Source: Streptomyces sp. CG 926
Lineage (GTDB): Bacteria > Actinomycetota > Actinomycetes > Streptomycetales > Streptomycetaceae
DNA length: 64,000 nucleotides
Direction of reading: 5' to 3'
Assembly: GCF_003148825.1 (NCBI RefSeq)
Contig: NZ_QGGZ01000023.1
Location: 25,449-89,448 of the forward strand
The position numbers and the translations under genes are program-made. The notes under the pieces were generated by a model. It was not told the DNA's origin. It saw only the letters and a list, made by a program, of their open reading frames with translations, and ran no database searches. Below are positions 8,068 through 16,308 of the stretch, piece after piece. How positions within the stretch are numbered: position 1 is the first letter of the stretch; the number at the start of each line of letters is the position of its first letter.

Positions 8068-8802
8068 ATGCCGATGCCCGGAGGCAGACTGACCCACCAC
8101 GAACGTCAGGCGATCGCAGAGGGGTTGCGGGATGGACTCAGCTACACCGACATCGCCGGGCGCCTGGGCAGGCCCATCTCCACCGTCACCCGGGAGGTGG
8201 CCCGCAACGGCGGCCCCTCCGCATATCGGGCCGACGCGGCCCATCGCGCCGCCACGGGGCGCGCCCGCCGCCACAAGCAGCCCACGACCCCGACCGCCGC
8301 CCCGACCGCGAGCGACACGCGCGGACGCGACCCGGAGGCCGTCGTCGAACTTGAGGAACAGTTCACGGCGTTGATGGTCGGGACCGGTCTCCCGCGGATG
8401 ACCGCCCGCGTACTGACGTGCCTGTACGTGACCGATGGAGGCAGCCTGACCGCCACGGAGCTCGCTCAGCGCCTCCAGGTCAGCCCGGCATCCGTCTCCA
8501 AGGCCGTCGGCGAACTCGAACAGCAGGAGCTCATCAGGCGCGAACGCGACACCGGTCGGCGACGCGACCGGTACGTCATCGACGCCGATGCCTGGTTCCG
8601 CGGCTGGATGGCCAGCGCCCGTCAGAACGCCACGCTGGCCGACTTCGCCCTGCGTGGCGCCCAGGTCCTCGGCGCCACGACACCCGCCGGCACCCGGATG
8701 CAAGACATAGGCCACTTCTTCGAGCACGTGGGCCGGACCATGATCGAGGCGGCCGAGCAATGGCGGCAGGCCGATGCCGCGAGGCGAAACACGTCCCGCT
8801 GA
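8068..8802 (+). CDS. MarR/GbsR-type regulator with N-terminal IS30-like HTH
   Basis: 244 residues in two DNA-binding parts. Residues about 5-48 (LTHHERQAIAEGLRDGLSYT then DIAGRLGRPISTVTREVARN) match the helix-turn-helix found at the front of IS30 transposases. After a Thr/Pro/Ala-rich linker, residues about 90-175 form a MarR/GbsR winged helix (SLTATELAQRLQVSPASVSK, then RRERDTGRRRDRYV). There is no transposase catalytic domain, so this is a regulator and not an IS. It probably acts on itself and on the divergent membrane protein/hydrolase unit through the palindromes at 7869-7918. Confidence 0.85.
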   Translation: MPMPGGRLTHHERQAIAEGLRDGLSYTDIAGRLGRPISTVTREVARNGGPSAYRADAAHRAATGRARRHKQPTTPTAAPTASDTRGRDPEAVVELEEQFTALMVGTGLPRMTARVLTCLYVTDGGSLTATELAQRLQVSPASVSKAVGELEQQELIRRERDTGRRRDRYVIDADAWFRGWMASARQNATLADFALRGAQVLGATTPAGTRMQDIGHFFEHVGRTMIEAAEQWRQADAARRNTSR

Positions 8803-8891
8803 GGCGTTGGAGGACCCCGTCGGTCCGCTGGGCGTCTGCCCGGCAGTGCCGTGCCGCCCTCCCTGCTCTTCGGGCGAAGCGCCGCACGTGA

Positions 8892-8921
8892 GCGCTACCC
8901 AGGGCCGGCCCTGGGTAGCGC
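8892..8921 (+). terminator. Perfect 30-base palindrome after the MarR-type gene
   Basis: Arms 8892-8906 (gcgctacccagggcc) and 8907-8921 are exact complements with no spacer. CACGTG hexamers sit just outside at 8885-8890 and 8923-8928. Its position about 90 bases past the regulator stop suggests a terminator. A perfect spacerless palindrome could also be a protein-binding site. Confidence 0.65.
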
Positions 8922-9056
8922 CCACGTGACCGGTCACGGACGCAGTCGGTGCCGTGCGGCCCGCCCGGGTCGCTATGGGGATTCCTCAGCGCACACATCG
9001 TCAGTCGAGGACGGATCACGAACCGTTCCCGGGTACTGACCGGCAAGAACCTGCCG

Positions 9057-9683
9057 ATGCTGCGCAAGTGGCTGGCCCTGGACGTGGAGCTGGCCCAGAT
9101 CGCGGTCTACCGGCTGGACGACCGAGGCATGCCCGGCCAGGAGCTCCTGCGGATGGGCGTCGCGCGCGACGAGAGCTCCAGGGACTGGGTCAGGCTCAGC
9201 GCGGAGACCCCCGAAGAGCGCTTCGGGTCGGCTGCCCAGGCGCGGATGACGCAGCTGCTGCGCGACTTCTCGCACGAGGTGGATCCGTCCTACGCCCAGG
9301 TCGGCTACAGCCTGACGCTGGGCCGCACCGAGCACGAGGAACGGGTCGGCCCGCCGCTGCCCTCGATGACGCTGCCGCAGTCGCGGCGGCTGCTGCGCGG
9401 GTACGAATGGCTGATGGTGATCCCGCGCGAGATCGCCCACGAGCTCGGCGGCGGCGAGGCGATTGCCGCGGCCGGTGACTTCCACCGGGTCGCGACACTG
9501 CGAGACGGTGCGGTGCTGCTCCAGGTCACGCCGGAGTTCGACGGCTTCACCGGCGTGGCGATCGAGCGCACTTGGCGGCTGTTGCGCCCCGCGCTGATGC
9601 CGGGGATGCCCAAGCGCTTCGATTCCGACGTGGGGAGACCGCCGAGCAGGATCTGGTACGCGGACGTTGCCTCTTGCCGGTAA
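9057..9683 (+). CDS. Conserved hypothetical protein, probably N-terminally truncated
   Basis: The open frame extends back to 8949, but residues before the ATG at 9057 are only partly protein-like (VLTGKNLP looks native). From 9057 the product is 208 residues: MLRKWLALDVELAQIAVYRL, RLSAETPEERFGSAAQARMT, LPQSRRLLRGYEWLMVIPRE, ending PSRIWYADVASCR. Codon bias is good throughout. I recognise the texture of a conserved Streptomyces protein but not the family. The native N-terminus seems to lie in the palindromic junction at about 8950 and may be lost, so this could be a pseudogene. No export signal is visible. Confidence 0.6.
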   Translation: MLRKWLALDVELAQIAVYRLDDRGMPGQELLRMGVARDESSRDWVRLSAETPEERFGSAAQARMTQLLRDFSHEVDPSYAQVGYSLTLGRTEHEERVGPPLPSMTLPQSRRLLRGYEWLMVIPREIAHELGGGEAIAAAGDFHRVATLRDGAVLLQVTPEFDGFTGVAIERTWRLLRPALMPGMPKRFDSDVGRPPSRIWYADVASCR

Positions 9684-9789
9684 GCGGATTGACCGAGCCC
9701 GGCTGCGGCGCCTTCGGGTTCGGCCGCGGCACTGCGGGTTCGCGAGCCCCAGCCGCCCGGCCGGGGCTCTCCGCTGCACTGGCACCGGA

Positions 9790-10130
9790 TGGCCGCCAAG
9801 GCCGCCGACGCCTCCGAGGACACCGCCACCGGCGTCCGGGTCAGGGCCGGCCGCGATCGCCCTCGGCTACGAAGGCGCGGCCCTCCCCGTCGCAGACGTC
9901 TTCGCCGACCAGGCCATCGCCCTCAGCGACAACCAGCCCTCCCTCGGCCTCCTCAACGCCGTCTACGGCAAAGCCCACACGGCAGCCCTGCGCGGCGACC
10001 ACGTCACTGACCGCCGGCTGCCGGCCGAAGGTCGCCGCATCTTCGACCGGCCGGCTCGCACGAGCAGACCTCCGACCACGCCGTCCCCCACTGGCGCGTC
10101 AACGTCCGTCAGTTCGATGTGCCTCCGGAG
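9790..10130 (+). pseudogene. TPR-type regulator remnant
   Basis: A frame near 9850-10010 reads AIALGYEGAALPVADVFADQ then AIALSDNQPSLGLLNAVYGK and AHTAALRGDH. This is like the TPR half of XRE-type Streptomyces regulators. At about 10045 the coding moves by one base and continues as AGSHEQTSDHAVPHWRVNVR then QFDV. The flanks have non-coding composition. The fragment therefore has at least one frameshift and no start or end of its own. It runs into the 3' end of a broken gene on the opposite strand. Confidence 0.45.
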
Positions 10131-10576
10131 ACGTGTACGTGCGCGGAGTCGCGTTCCTCGAAGTGGATGTCGACGCTCAGGTGGTCGGCGTTGCCGTTGT
10201 CGTTCCCGTCCGCGGGGGCGGCGGGGTGCGCGCACAGGTCGGCCTGCACGCAGTCGCGGCCGACCTTTGCGTCCGGGTACGTGGTGCGCAGCCACGCTTC
10301 CGCCTCCGTTCGCGAGGTCTGGAAGTCGATGTTGTACCAAGTGGTCTGCCACTGGCCCTTCGTGCACCGCTTGTTTCGTGCGGTGTCGGGGGGATGGGCG
10401 GCTTGAAGGAAGCGGACGGCCTGGCCGCAGGAGACCGGAGCCTTTCCGTCCAGTTCCTGGTTGGCGCCGTGGAGTCACCAGCCGGCGGACGTCAGGACGG
10501 TCACCACCGCTCCGGCCGAGAGCCAGAACGTGGTCCTGTTGCGTTGCGTGGAAATGGAGAACCCCCAAAGGCTGAA
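10109..10576 (-). pseudogene. Membrane-anchored protein interrupted by TGA
   Basis: Read from about 10576 downwards, one frame gives VFSLWGFSISTQRNRTTFWL and a hydrophobic AGAVVTVLTSAGW. Then TGA at 10477-10475 interrupts, and LHGANQELDGKAPVSCGQAV, LQAAHPPDTARNKRCTKGQW, AWLRTTYPDAKVGRDCVQAD and HVHVSGGTSN follow to the final TGA at 10111-10109. The four spaced Cys and the N-terminal helix suggest an anchored extracytoplasmic domain. The internal stop looks like a TGG-to-TGA change. No family recognised. A sequencing error is the alternative. Confidence 0.5.
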
Positions 10577-10672
10577 CACTGAACGTGTTCAAAGATGCGT
10601 CTCGGTCGCATTCGGTTCCGCATCGCGCGTTCGAACCGCCTCACTGGCCGTCGGTATTCCCCGCCGCGACCG

Positions 10673-11071
10673 TGAAGAGCGCCACCGCCGTCCGCGGCGA
10701 GCCGGGAGCGGATCGACGCGCCCTACTGGTGGCGGCGGCGGGAGAACCTGATCCGCTCCGGTCGGCCGGTGCGTCACCTGGACAACGACGGCCGGGGCAG
10801 CCGGATGGAGATCTACCCGGTCGCCCAGAGCCACATGGATTCCAAGTACGCCCGCCCGCTCGGCGACCGCTCGATCGCCGTCCGGTACATCCGGCCCGAC
10901 CTGGTGCGGGCGTGGGCCGACCGCGACGAGGCGATGGTGGGCGAGATCCGGGACGACGTCATCACCGACCTCGATTCCGACTCGGCCGCCCGGTCGTTCG
11001 CGTGGCCGTGCCGCAGGGGCCTCGTAGGTCGAGTCGTCGAGGAACGGCACGGCCGTGGTGGGCGGTCCTGA
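10673..11071 (+). pseudogene. Fragment of an unknown gene
   Basis: An open frame without its own good start: SRERIDAPYWWRRRENLIRS, GRPVRHLDNDGRGSRMEIYP, VAQSHMDSKYARPLGDRSIA, RYIRPDLVRAWADRDEAMVG and IRDDVITDLDSDSAARSF. It then becomes repetitive and basic (WPCRRGLVGRVVEE) up to the stop at 11071, as if out of frame after about 11000. The first GTG is at 10769. Composition is coding-like and the family is unknown. It is probably a central piece of a lost gene. Confidence 0.4.
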
Positions 11072-11478
11072 TGGCCCGCCACCTACTTGACTGACGAATC
11101 GACGATCCCTGCGGTGGTGTTGCTCATCGGCGGAGCCGGCTGGGCGGGCCCGGCCTCGGGTGACGCACCGGTCGTGAGCGAGCGCCTGCGGGTTTTCCGG
11201 GCTGCCCGCGCGGCCCGGGAACCGCGGGTACCGCCCGGACGCACACCCCGGCCCGCAGTACCCCGCAGGGGTGATTTTTGCCCTCGCGTACGCGTAGGCG
11301 GTTTGTGCGGTGCGCTCGCAGCTCCCGCCCAGCCGCCATATGCCACTGTCGCGTCACCAAACCCATGATCCAGCGTGTCGCTTTGCCCGAAATGCACACT
11401 CTCTGTAACTTTATTGTCACGCTGCGTGATCGGATTCCGGCACCATCTCGCACCGCGACGTGATCCCCGAGGGCCACC
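11072..11478. promoter_or_regulatory. Upstream region of the caspase operon
   Basis: No gene supported. The part nearest the operon (11380-11430) is AT-richer than its surroundings and contains a small palindrome, tcacgctgcgtga, at 11417-11429 just after gtaactttattg. This may mark a promoter and operator for the caspase-like gene at 11479, whose Shine-Dalgarno-like GAGGG lies a few bases upstream of its ATG. Confidence 0.35.
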
Positions 11479-12453
11479 ATGACCAAACGCGCCCTGCTCG
11501 TGGGCATCGACCTCTACCCGGATCCGCGAAACAACCTCAACTCCTGCGTCGCCGACACGCTCGCGATCAGGAACATGCTCGAAGGGTCGTACGACTTCGA
11601 CCCCATGGACATCCAGCTCGTGCACAACCAGAACGCGACGCTGACCAACGTCCTCGACCAGCTCGACTGGCTGTTCACCGGAGTAACTTCCGGAGACCAG
11701 ATCGTCTTCTTCCAGTCCTCCCACGGATACAGCTATCCCGAGGGCAGCACCATGGTCGAGGTGCTCTGCCTCTACGACGACTTCCTCAAAGACACCGACC
11801 TGGTACGCCGCACCCAGGGACTGCCGCCGAGCGTACTGACGGTGATCCTGGACTCCTGCCACTCCGGCGGCATGAGCAAGCGATTCGTCACCACGCAGAA
11901 GAACGGGGCCACACAGTGCCACGTCGCCAAGGGAAAGTTCTGGACGCCCGACCCGGAACGAGCCGGCCGCGACGCCCAACTGCTGGCACAGGTGACCCAG
12001 TTCAAGTTCTTCGGCCGATCGGCCACCGCCGACGCCGGAGCCATCGCCAAGAACCTCATGATCGATCCGGTCGGCGTCCCGCCGGCCAAATCGTTCAAGG
12101 AAGCCGCGGCCGAACTCAACGGAGTGTTGTTCTCGGCCTGCCTGGCGAACGAGACGGCAGCCGCGGGAAGCCCGCCCACCGATCAGCTGTCCGCCTTCAC
12201 CTACGCCCTGATCAACGACATCCGTCCGGACCTACCGGTGGCCGAACTCAACAGGCTGGTGAGCCAACGCCTCGACCGGCTCAACATGACCCAGCACCCG
12301 ATCGCCATGGCACCTCTCGCACAGCCGCACCTGCTCACCCAGACCCTCATCTCCATGGGTGACGGGACCAAGTCCTTCAAAGCCGACGAGCAGATCTCGA
12401 ACATCGGCGACTCGGTCGAGGCATGGCTGAACAAGAACCTGAGCGAGCGCTAG
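11479..12453 (+). CDS. Caspase-like cysteine protease (peptidase C14)
   Basis: 324 residues with the caspase/metacaspase fold signature. It opens with a beta-strand, KRALLVGIDLYPDP, then a Cys-containing NLNSCVADT. The catalytic His is H82 in FFQSSHGYS and the catalytic Cys is C127 in VILDSCHSGG. The early YDDFLKD and later SACLANETAAAGSP segments fit substrate-pocket loops of the family. There is no signal peptide or attached sensor domain, so this is a stand-alone cytoplasmic protease. The next gene begins 9 bases after its stop, so the two form an operon. In bacteria such proteases often cut a partner encoded next door; whether that holds here is inference. Confidence 0.88.
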   Translation: MTKRALLVGIDLYPDPRNNLNSCVADTLAIRNMLEGSYDFDPMDIQLVHNQNATLTNVLDQLDWLFTGVTSGDQIVFFQSSHGYSYPEGSTMVEVLCLYDDFLKDTDLVRRTQGLPPSVLTVILDSCHSGGMSKRFVTTQKNGATQCHVAKGKFWTPDPERAGRDAQLLAQVTQFKFFGRSATADAGAIAKNLMIDPVGVPPAKSFKEAAAELNGVLFSACLANETAAAGSPPTDQLSAFTYALINDIRPDLPVAELNRLVSQRLDRLNMTQHPIAMAPLAQPHLLTQTLISMGDGTKSFKADEQISNIGDSVEAWLNKNLSER

Positions 12454-12462
12454 GAGGCCTAC

Positions 12463-13227
12463 TTGGCGAGGTCGTCTGCCCCAGCCGCTCAGGCCAGTTC
12501 CCAGGCCTCCAGGAAGAAGCAGGCGCCGCCTGCTGCACCGAATCCCCCGAAACCCCAGCAGAAAGCCCCGAAGAAGAGCAGCGGTGCCAGTGGCGCCGCG
12601 AAGAACGCCGACGACCATCGGCAAGATCACTCAGGAGGAGAGATGACCGCTACATCACTCGACCCCAGGGCCGAACGGTTCAAGGAGCAGCTCGAGGCGG
12701 CCTTCGCCGGCGAGGCCTCCGGCAAGGACTTCGAGACGTCCAACGCCTACGGCGACGTGGCGACGATCACCTGGTCGTTGCTGGAGAACTACATCGCCGC
12801 CGCCGAGGCCAACCCCAAGGGCTACAAGGTGGCCACCAAGGACTTCGTCGACACCAAGGTCGACAACGTGCCGGACGAGAAGATCTGGCCCCTCGTATGG
12901 GCGGCGGTCGAGACCCTCGGGCCGCTGATCATCGACATCGCCACCAAGGAGTTCAAGCCGCAGAAGAAGGACCTGATCTCGGCGATCGACAGCGTGCCCG
13001 CACACCGGCGCAAGGACAAGGGCTGGGTCGACTACGCCACCACGCTCGCGCTGATCCTCGCCCAGGGAACCGTGCAGGTCCTGTCCGACAAGAAGGACTT
13101 CGGCGCCTCCGGGCAGTACCCGACGATGCCCAAGCCGCCGAAGGACGCCGATCCGGCCTACTTCCGGGACGCCCTGACCTTCGCCACCGCGAGCACCAAG
13201 TTCCTGGATTTCTCGTTCCACTTCTGA
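12463..13227 (+). CDS. Unknown partner of the caspase-like protease, two possible starts
   Basis: A TTG at 12463 preceded by AGGAGG gives 254 residues. A second strong ribosome site, AGGAGGAG, precedes an in-frame ATG at 12643, which gives a 194-residue form. The extra first 60 residues are disordered and Pro/Lys/Ser-rich (PPKPQQKAPKKSSG). The core from MTATSLDPRAERFKEQ is helical, with a hydrophobic stretch PLVWAAVETLGPLIIDIATK near residue 147 of the long form, and ends KFLDFSFHF. I do not recognise the family. It is not obviously a gasdermin: no N-terminal Cys lipidation site and no beta-rich pore domain. The charged linker could be a cleavage region for the neighbouring protease. Confidence 0.8.
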   Translation: MARSSAPAAQASSQASRKKQAPPAAPNPPKPQQKAPKKSSGASGAAKNADDHRQDHSGGEMTATSLDPRAERFKEQLEAAFAGEASGKDFETSNAYGDVATITWSLLENYIAAAEANPKGYKVATKDFVDTKVDNVPDEKIWPLVWAAVETLGPLIIDIATKEFKPQKKDLISAIDSVPAHRRKDKGWVDYATTLALILAQGTVQVLSDKKDFGASGQYPTMPKPPKDADPAYFRDALTFATASTKFLDFSFHF

Positions 13228-13267
13228 CGACCGTGGACGGGGCGGGCCCCGACGACGACAGACCCCA

Positions 13268-13294
13268 GCCGGCGCCCGCGAAGCGGGCGCCGGC
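13268..13294 (+). terminator. 12-bp stem-loop ending the caspase operon
   Basis: Arms 13268-13279 (gccggcgcccgc) and 13283-13294 pair perfectly around the three-base loop gaa, about 40 bases past the stop of the partner gene. Confidence 0.75.
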
Positions 13295-13384
13295 CGCGCG
13301 CTGTCCGGTGCTCGCGGCTGACCTGCGCCGGGATGGCGTGATGCTGGGCCCGGCCGATCCAGGTGTCGTGGACCGGCCGTGCCC

Positions 13385-13591
13385 TGTGTCGGCCTGGAGC
13401 TCGTCGAGGTGGGCTTCGGCTTCGTCGATATGAGACGGGAAGTCGGCTTCTTCCTCGCCGCGCAGCTGCTGCTCGTACCGGTCGAGTTCCGCTTCGGTGA
13501 GCCGGCGGCGGGCGGCCTCGTCGCGCCGGCGCCGTTCCTCGGCGAGTTCGGCGTACGCCCCGGCGCTCGTCGCGGGACTCCGGGCAGCCAA
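13385..13591 (-). pseudogene. Coiled-coil protein fragment
   Basis: From an ATG at 13591 the frame gives MAARSPATSAGAYAELAEER, then RLTEAELDRYEQQLRGEEEA and DFPSHIDEAEAHLDELQADT. This is a charged helical segment with good codon bias. After about 13385 the same frame continues but turns into Ser/Pro/Gly-rich sequence antisense to the caspase partner and its terminator. The natural end is therefore missing or frameshifted. Function unknown. Confidence 0.4.
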
Positions 13592-13794
13592 GTCTCTTGA
13601 GCCATCTCGTCGGCTCAGAATGCAAAGCCGTGCCCGGAGTCCCCAGGCCCTCCGATCCTACGAATCCGGCAGAACTCGGCGAGTCTGCCGGGGCGAGCCG
13701 GACCACGGCGGTTCCTGTGCAGTCGTCGGGTCGTAGGTTGTGCCCCCGACGACTGCACGACGGCACAGAACGTCGCGGTCAGGAGGAGCTCGGG

Positions 13795-14244
13795 TCAGCG
13801 GACCTCGGTGACCCGGTGCTCCTTGAGCGCACCACAGTTGGAGTTGTACACCTGCACATGCACGTTGCTGATGCCCCCGCCCCAGTCGACGCAGTGGCCC
13901 TTGCCGTACACGTAGGCCGGGCCCGCGTACGACGTGTACCGGCCGTAGTCCTCGCCGCGCTCCGAGGTTGCGTTGACTTCGATCCAGAGGGCCATGTCCA
14001 CGGCCGCACCAGGGTTGTTGCGGATGGTCGCGACGCAGTTCTTGCCGTTCGAGGCGTTGTACGTCAGATAGACGGTGCCCAGCGAACCGATGGCGGCCGA
14101 GTTCACGGTCTTGTAGGCGCTTCCGCAGACCTTCTGCGGCGTGGTGTTGGGCGCGGCGGTGGCGGGCGCCGCCAGCGCGGTCGTGGCCGCCAGGGCCAGG
14201 GCGGCGAATGCGGTGGTGGTAAGGACGGAACGGGTGAATTTCAT
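13795..14244 (-). CDS. Spore-associated protein A (SapA) family protein
   Basis: 149 residues. A classical Sec signal peptide (KFTRSVLTTTAFAALALAAT) ends at about ATAA30. The mature protein reads PQKVCGSAYKTVNSAAIGSL, GTVYLTYNASNGKNCVATIR, YTSYAGPAYVYGKGHCVDWG and NSNCG. This closely follows what I recall of the secreted SapA-type proteins first found with Streptomyces spores. Cys are in positions to form disulphides. Its function is not established. No partner gene is nearby and its surroundings are degraded. Confidence 0.85.
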   Translation of the reverse strand: MKFTRSVLTTTAFAALALAATTALAAPATAAPNTTPQKVCGSAYKTVNSAAIGSLGTVYLTYNASNGKNCVATIRNNPGAAVDMALWIEVNATSERGEDYGRYTSYAGPAYVYGKGHCVDWGGGISNVHVQVYNSNCGALKEHRVTEVR

Positions 14245-14514
14245 ATTTCCCCCAGGTCGTCATTGGAGTTGGTTACTCCCACATGGTGGGACATGCGCGA
14301 CGGCGGAACGGTTGCGCATCGTTCGCAAAAGATGCGACCGCCTCGCCTGATCGGCACCTCCACGGCGCACCCGGCCCTGGGACGTTTCGAGAGTGACCGA
14401 CCCTTTTTTCCCCGGGGACATGGCGGCCTGACGGGGCCCCGGGGCGCGATGCCGTGCCCCGGGGGCCAGTCGGCAGAGTCCCGGGAGTGGGTATCCGGCC
14501 GCCGCCGGGAGATT

Positions 14515-14790
14515 GCGCGGGCAGGCCTTCACCCTGGCCGGTGTTCGTATCCGCCGGGGCGAGTGGTTGGTCTGCTCACTGGCCGACGTCGGCGCCGACG
14601 CCGACCGTGGCCCGGCACGCCACGCCGACCCGGACCGGTTCGACCCCCAGCAGCCGGCCTTCGACCACATGGCCTTCGGGGCGGTCTGCATCAGCGCCTG
14701 GGCCGGCGCCTGACCCGGGTCACAGCCCATGCCGCTCTGACGACCCTCAGCCGCCGCCTGCCCGGCCTGCGCCTGGCCCAGCCCCCGCGG
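14515..14790 (+). pseudogene. 3' remnant of a cytochrome P450 gene
   Basis: The frame at 14515 gives FTLAGVRIRRGEWLVCSLAD, then HADPDRFDPQQPAFDHMAFG, the K-helix-to-haem part of a bacterial P450. A one-base shift at about 14680 is needed to read on as GLHQRLGRRLTRVTAHAALT and TLSRRLPGLRLAQPP. In working P450s the haem loop is FGxGxHxCxG. Here the Cys position is Arg (CGC for TGC), so the haem ligand is gone. About 85 percent of the gene is missing. Confidence 0.75.
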
Positions 14791-15120
14791 GCCGGCCTTC
14801 ATGCCCCCTGGTCTCGGCCACACCCGAAGACCTCTGTCTCAGTGTCCTGTGGTGATCACTGCAGGCAGGTGAGAGCCCTCCCTCGACCTGCCTCACACGA
14901 TCCGAGCCCGCCCGGGCCCCGTGCATCTGCCCGGCCGCCGGCCCTCGATGAGAGGGCGGCGCCGAGGCGCGCCGGCTTCCGGGCGGGCTCGCGCGAAACT
15001 CGGCGTGGCGTGATCATCTTGGCCTGCTGAGTGCCTGATGCTGTCGGGGATCTCGGCGATGACGGTCGGCCATGCCCTCGACATCTCAGTCTCCAAGATC
15101 GCCGACCTCGTCACACGCGA
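14791..15120. other. Intergenic stretch, 330 bases
   Basis: Nothing convincing on either strand. It separates the P450 remnant from the 3' end of the minus-strand quinone oxidoreductase gene. Confidence 0.4.
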
Positions 15121-16131
15121 TCAGCTGTGCGTCTCCTCGCGGCGTCCAAGAGCGGCCGCATCGGGTACGACGAGCAGCTTGCCGGTGGTACGCCGAGCCT
15201 CCAGATCGCTGTGGGCCTGGGCGGCCTCGGACAATGCGTAGCGGCCCGTTACGGTGACCTCAAGCGCCTTGGAGCGCACCCACTCGAACACATCGGCGGC
15301 CCGTCGGAGCAGTTCGGACCTATCGGCGATGAAGTGCCCGAGGCTGGGCCGGATCAGGGTCAGCGAACCGCCGTGGGCGAGCCGAATCGGATCAAACGGC
15401 GGCACGGCACCACTTGCCGCGCCGAAGAGCACGAGATGGCCGCGTGGTCGCAGGCTGGCGAGGCTCGCATCGAAGGTGTGCGCGCCGACGCCGTCGAAGA
15501 CAACCGGCAGTCCCTGACCGCCGTTGAGTCGCCTCACCTCGGCTGCGAGATCGCCGACGGCGGAGGAAAGGACCACCTCGGCGGCCCCGGCACGCTTCGC
15601 CAGCTCGGCCTTCGCCGTGGTCGACGTCGTGCCGATCACCCTGCCGCCGAGATGGGTGATGAGCTGGGTCAAAAGTAGCCCCATGCCACCAGCAGCCGCA
15701 TGCACGAGCACCGTGTCACCCCCCTGAACCGGGTACGCGTCCTTGACGAGATAGTGCGCGGTCATGCCTTGGAGGAGCACGGCGGCGGCTGTCTCGAAGC
15801 CGATGTCATCGGGCAGCGGCACCAGCCGAGAGGCGTCCACGACGGACCGCTCGGCATACGTGCCGGGAATCTCCACCCAACCGACCCGGTCCCCGACCGC
15901 GACGTCAGTGACGCCGGGTCCAACTTCGACGACCGTGCCGGCGCCCTCAGAGCCCGGGGTGAAGGGCAGCGGGAGGCTGTACCGGCCTTCGCGGTGGTAG
16001 ACGTCGAGAAAGTTCACCCCGGATGCGGCGACCTCCACGACCGCCTCGCCCGGACCCGGACGCGGTTGGTCCACCTCGGCCTCCTGCAGCACCTCGGGAC
16101 CGCCCACTTCGTACACCTGAATCGCTCGCAT
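15121..16131 (-). CDS. NADPH:quinone oxidoreductase, zinc-independent MDR family
   Basis: 336 residues of the medium-chain reductase family, quinone-reductase branch. The N-terminal catalytic domain has PGPGEAVVEVAASGVNFLDV and PFTPGSEGAGTVVEVG. The nucleotide-binding site is VLVHAAAGGMGLLLTQL, and DGVGAHTFDASLASLRPRGH with VLFGAASG follows. The Cys/His zinc ligands of alcohol dehydrogenases are absent, as expected for this branch. Likely reaction: NADPH-dependent reduction of a quinone or enone; substrate unknown. It appears monocistronic. A second, different family member lies at 26196-27194. Confidence 0.9.
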   Translation of the reverse strand: MRAIQVYEVGGPEVLQEAEVDQPRPGPGEAVVEVAASGVNFLDVYHREGRYSLPLPFTPGSEGAGTVVEVGPGVTDVAVGDRVGWVEIPGTYAERSVVDASRLVPLPDDIGFETAAAVLLQGMTAHYLVKDAYPVQGGDTVLVHAAAGGMGLLLTQLITHLGGRVIGTTSTTAKAELAKRAGAAEVVLSSAVGDLAAEVRRLNGGQGLPVVFDGVGAHTFDASLASLRPRGHLVLFGAASGAVPPFDPIRLAHGGSLTLIRPSLGHFIADRSELLRRAADVFEWVRSKALEVTVTGRYALSEAAQAHSDLEARRTTGKLLVVPDAAALGRREETHS

Positions 16132-16308
16132 GACCCCTCCAATATTGGTTCATCCCCCACCAACCCCGTTGATGGCGATCCGATTCCCGGCAGGCAGACC
16201 ACCCCGCGCCCCCGCCGAGAGCCGAGTCGCCTAGTGCTGTGATCGGCAACGTTCACCGGGTGATCGGGGTGGTGTCGGTGGATCCTGAAGGGGTGTAAGT
16301 ATGTGTGT

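Noticed and set aside
8068..8802. IS30 insertion element
   Set aside because: Only the HTH matches; no DDE catalytic core or inverted repeats, and the rest is a MarR domain.
12463..13227. Caspase partner as a bacterial gasdermin
   Set aside because: No N-terminal lipidation Cys, no beta-rich pore domain, mostly helical; the link to a protease alone is not enough.
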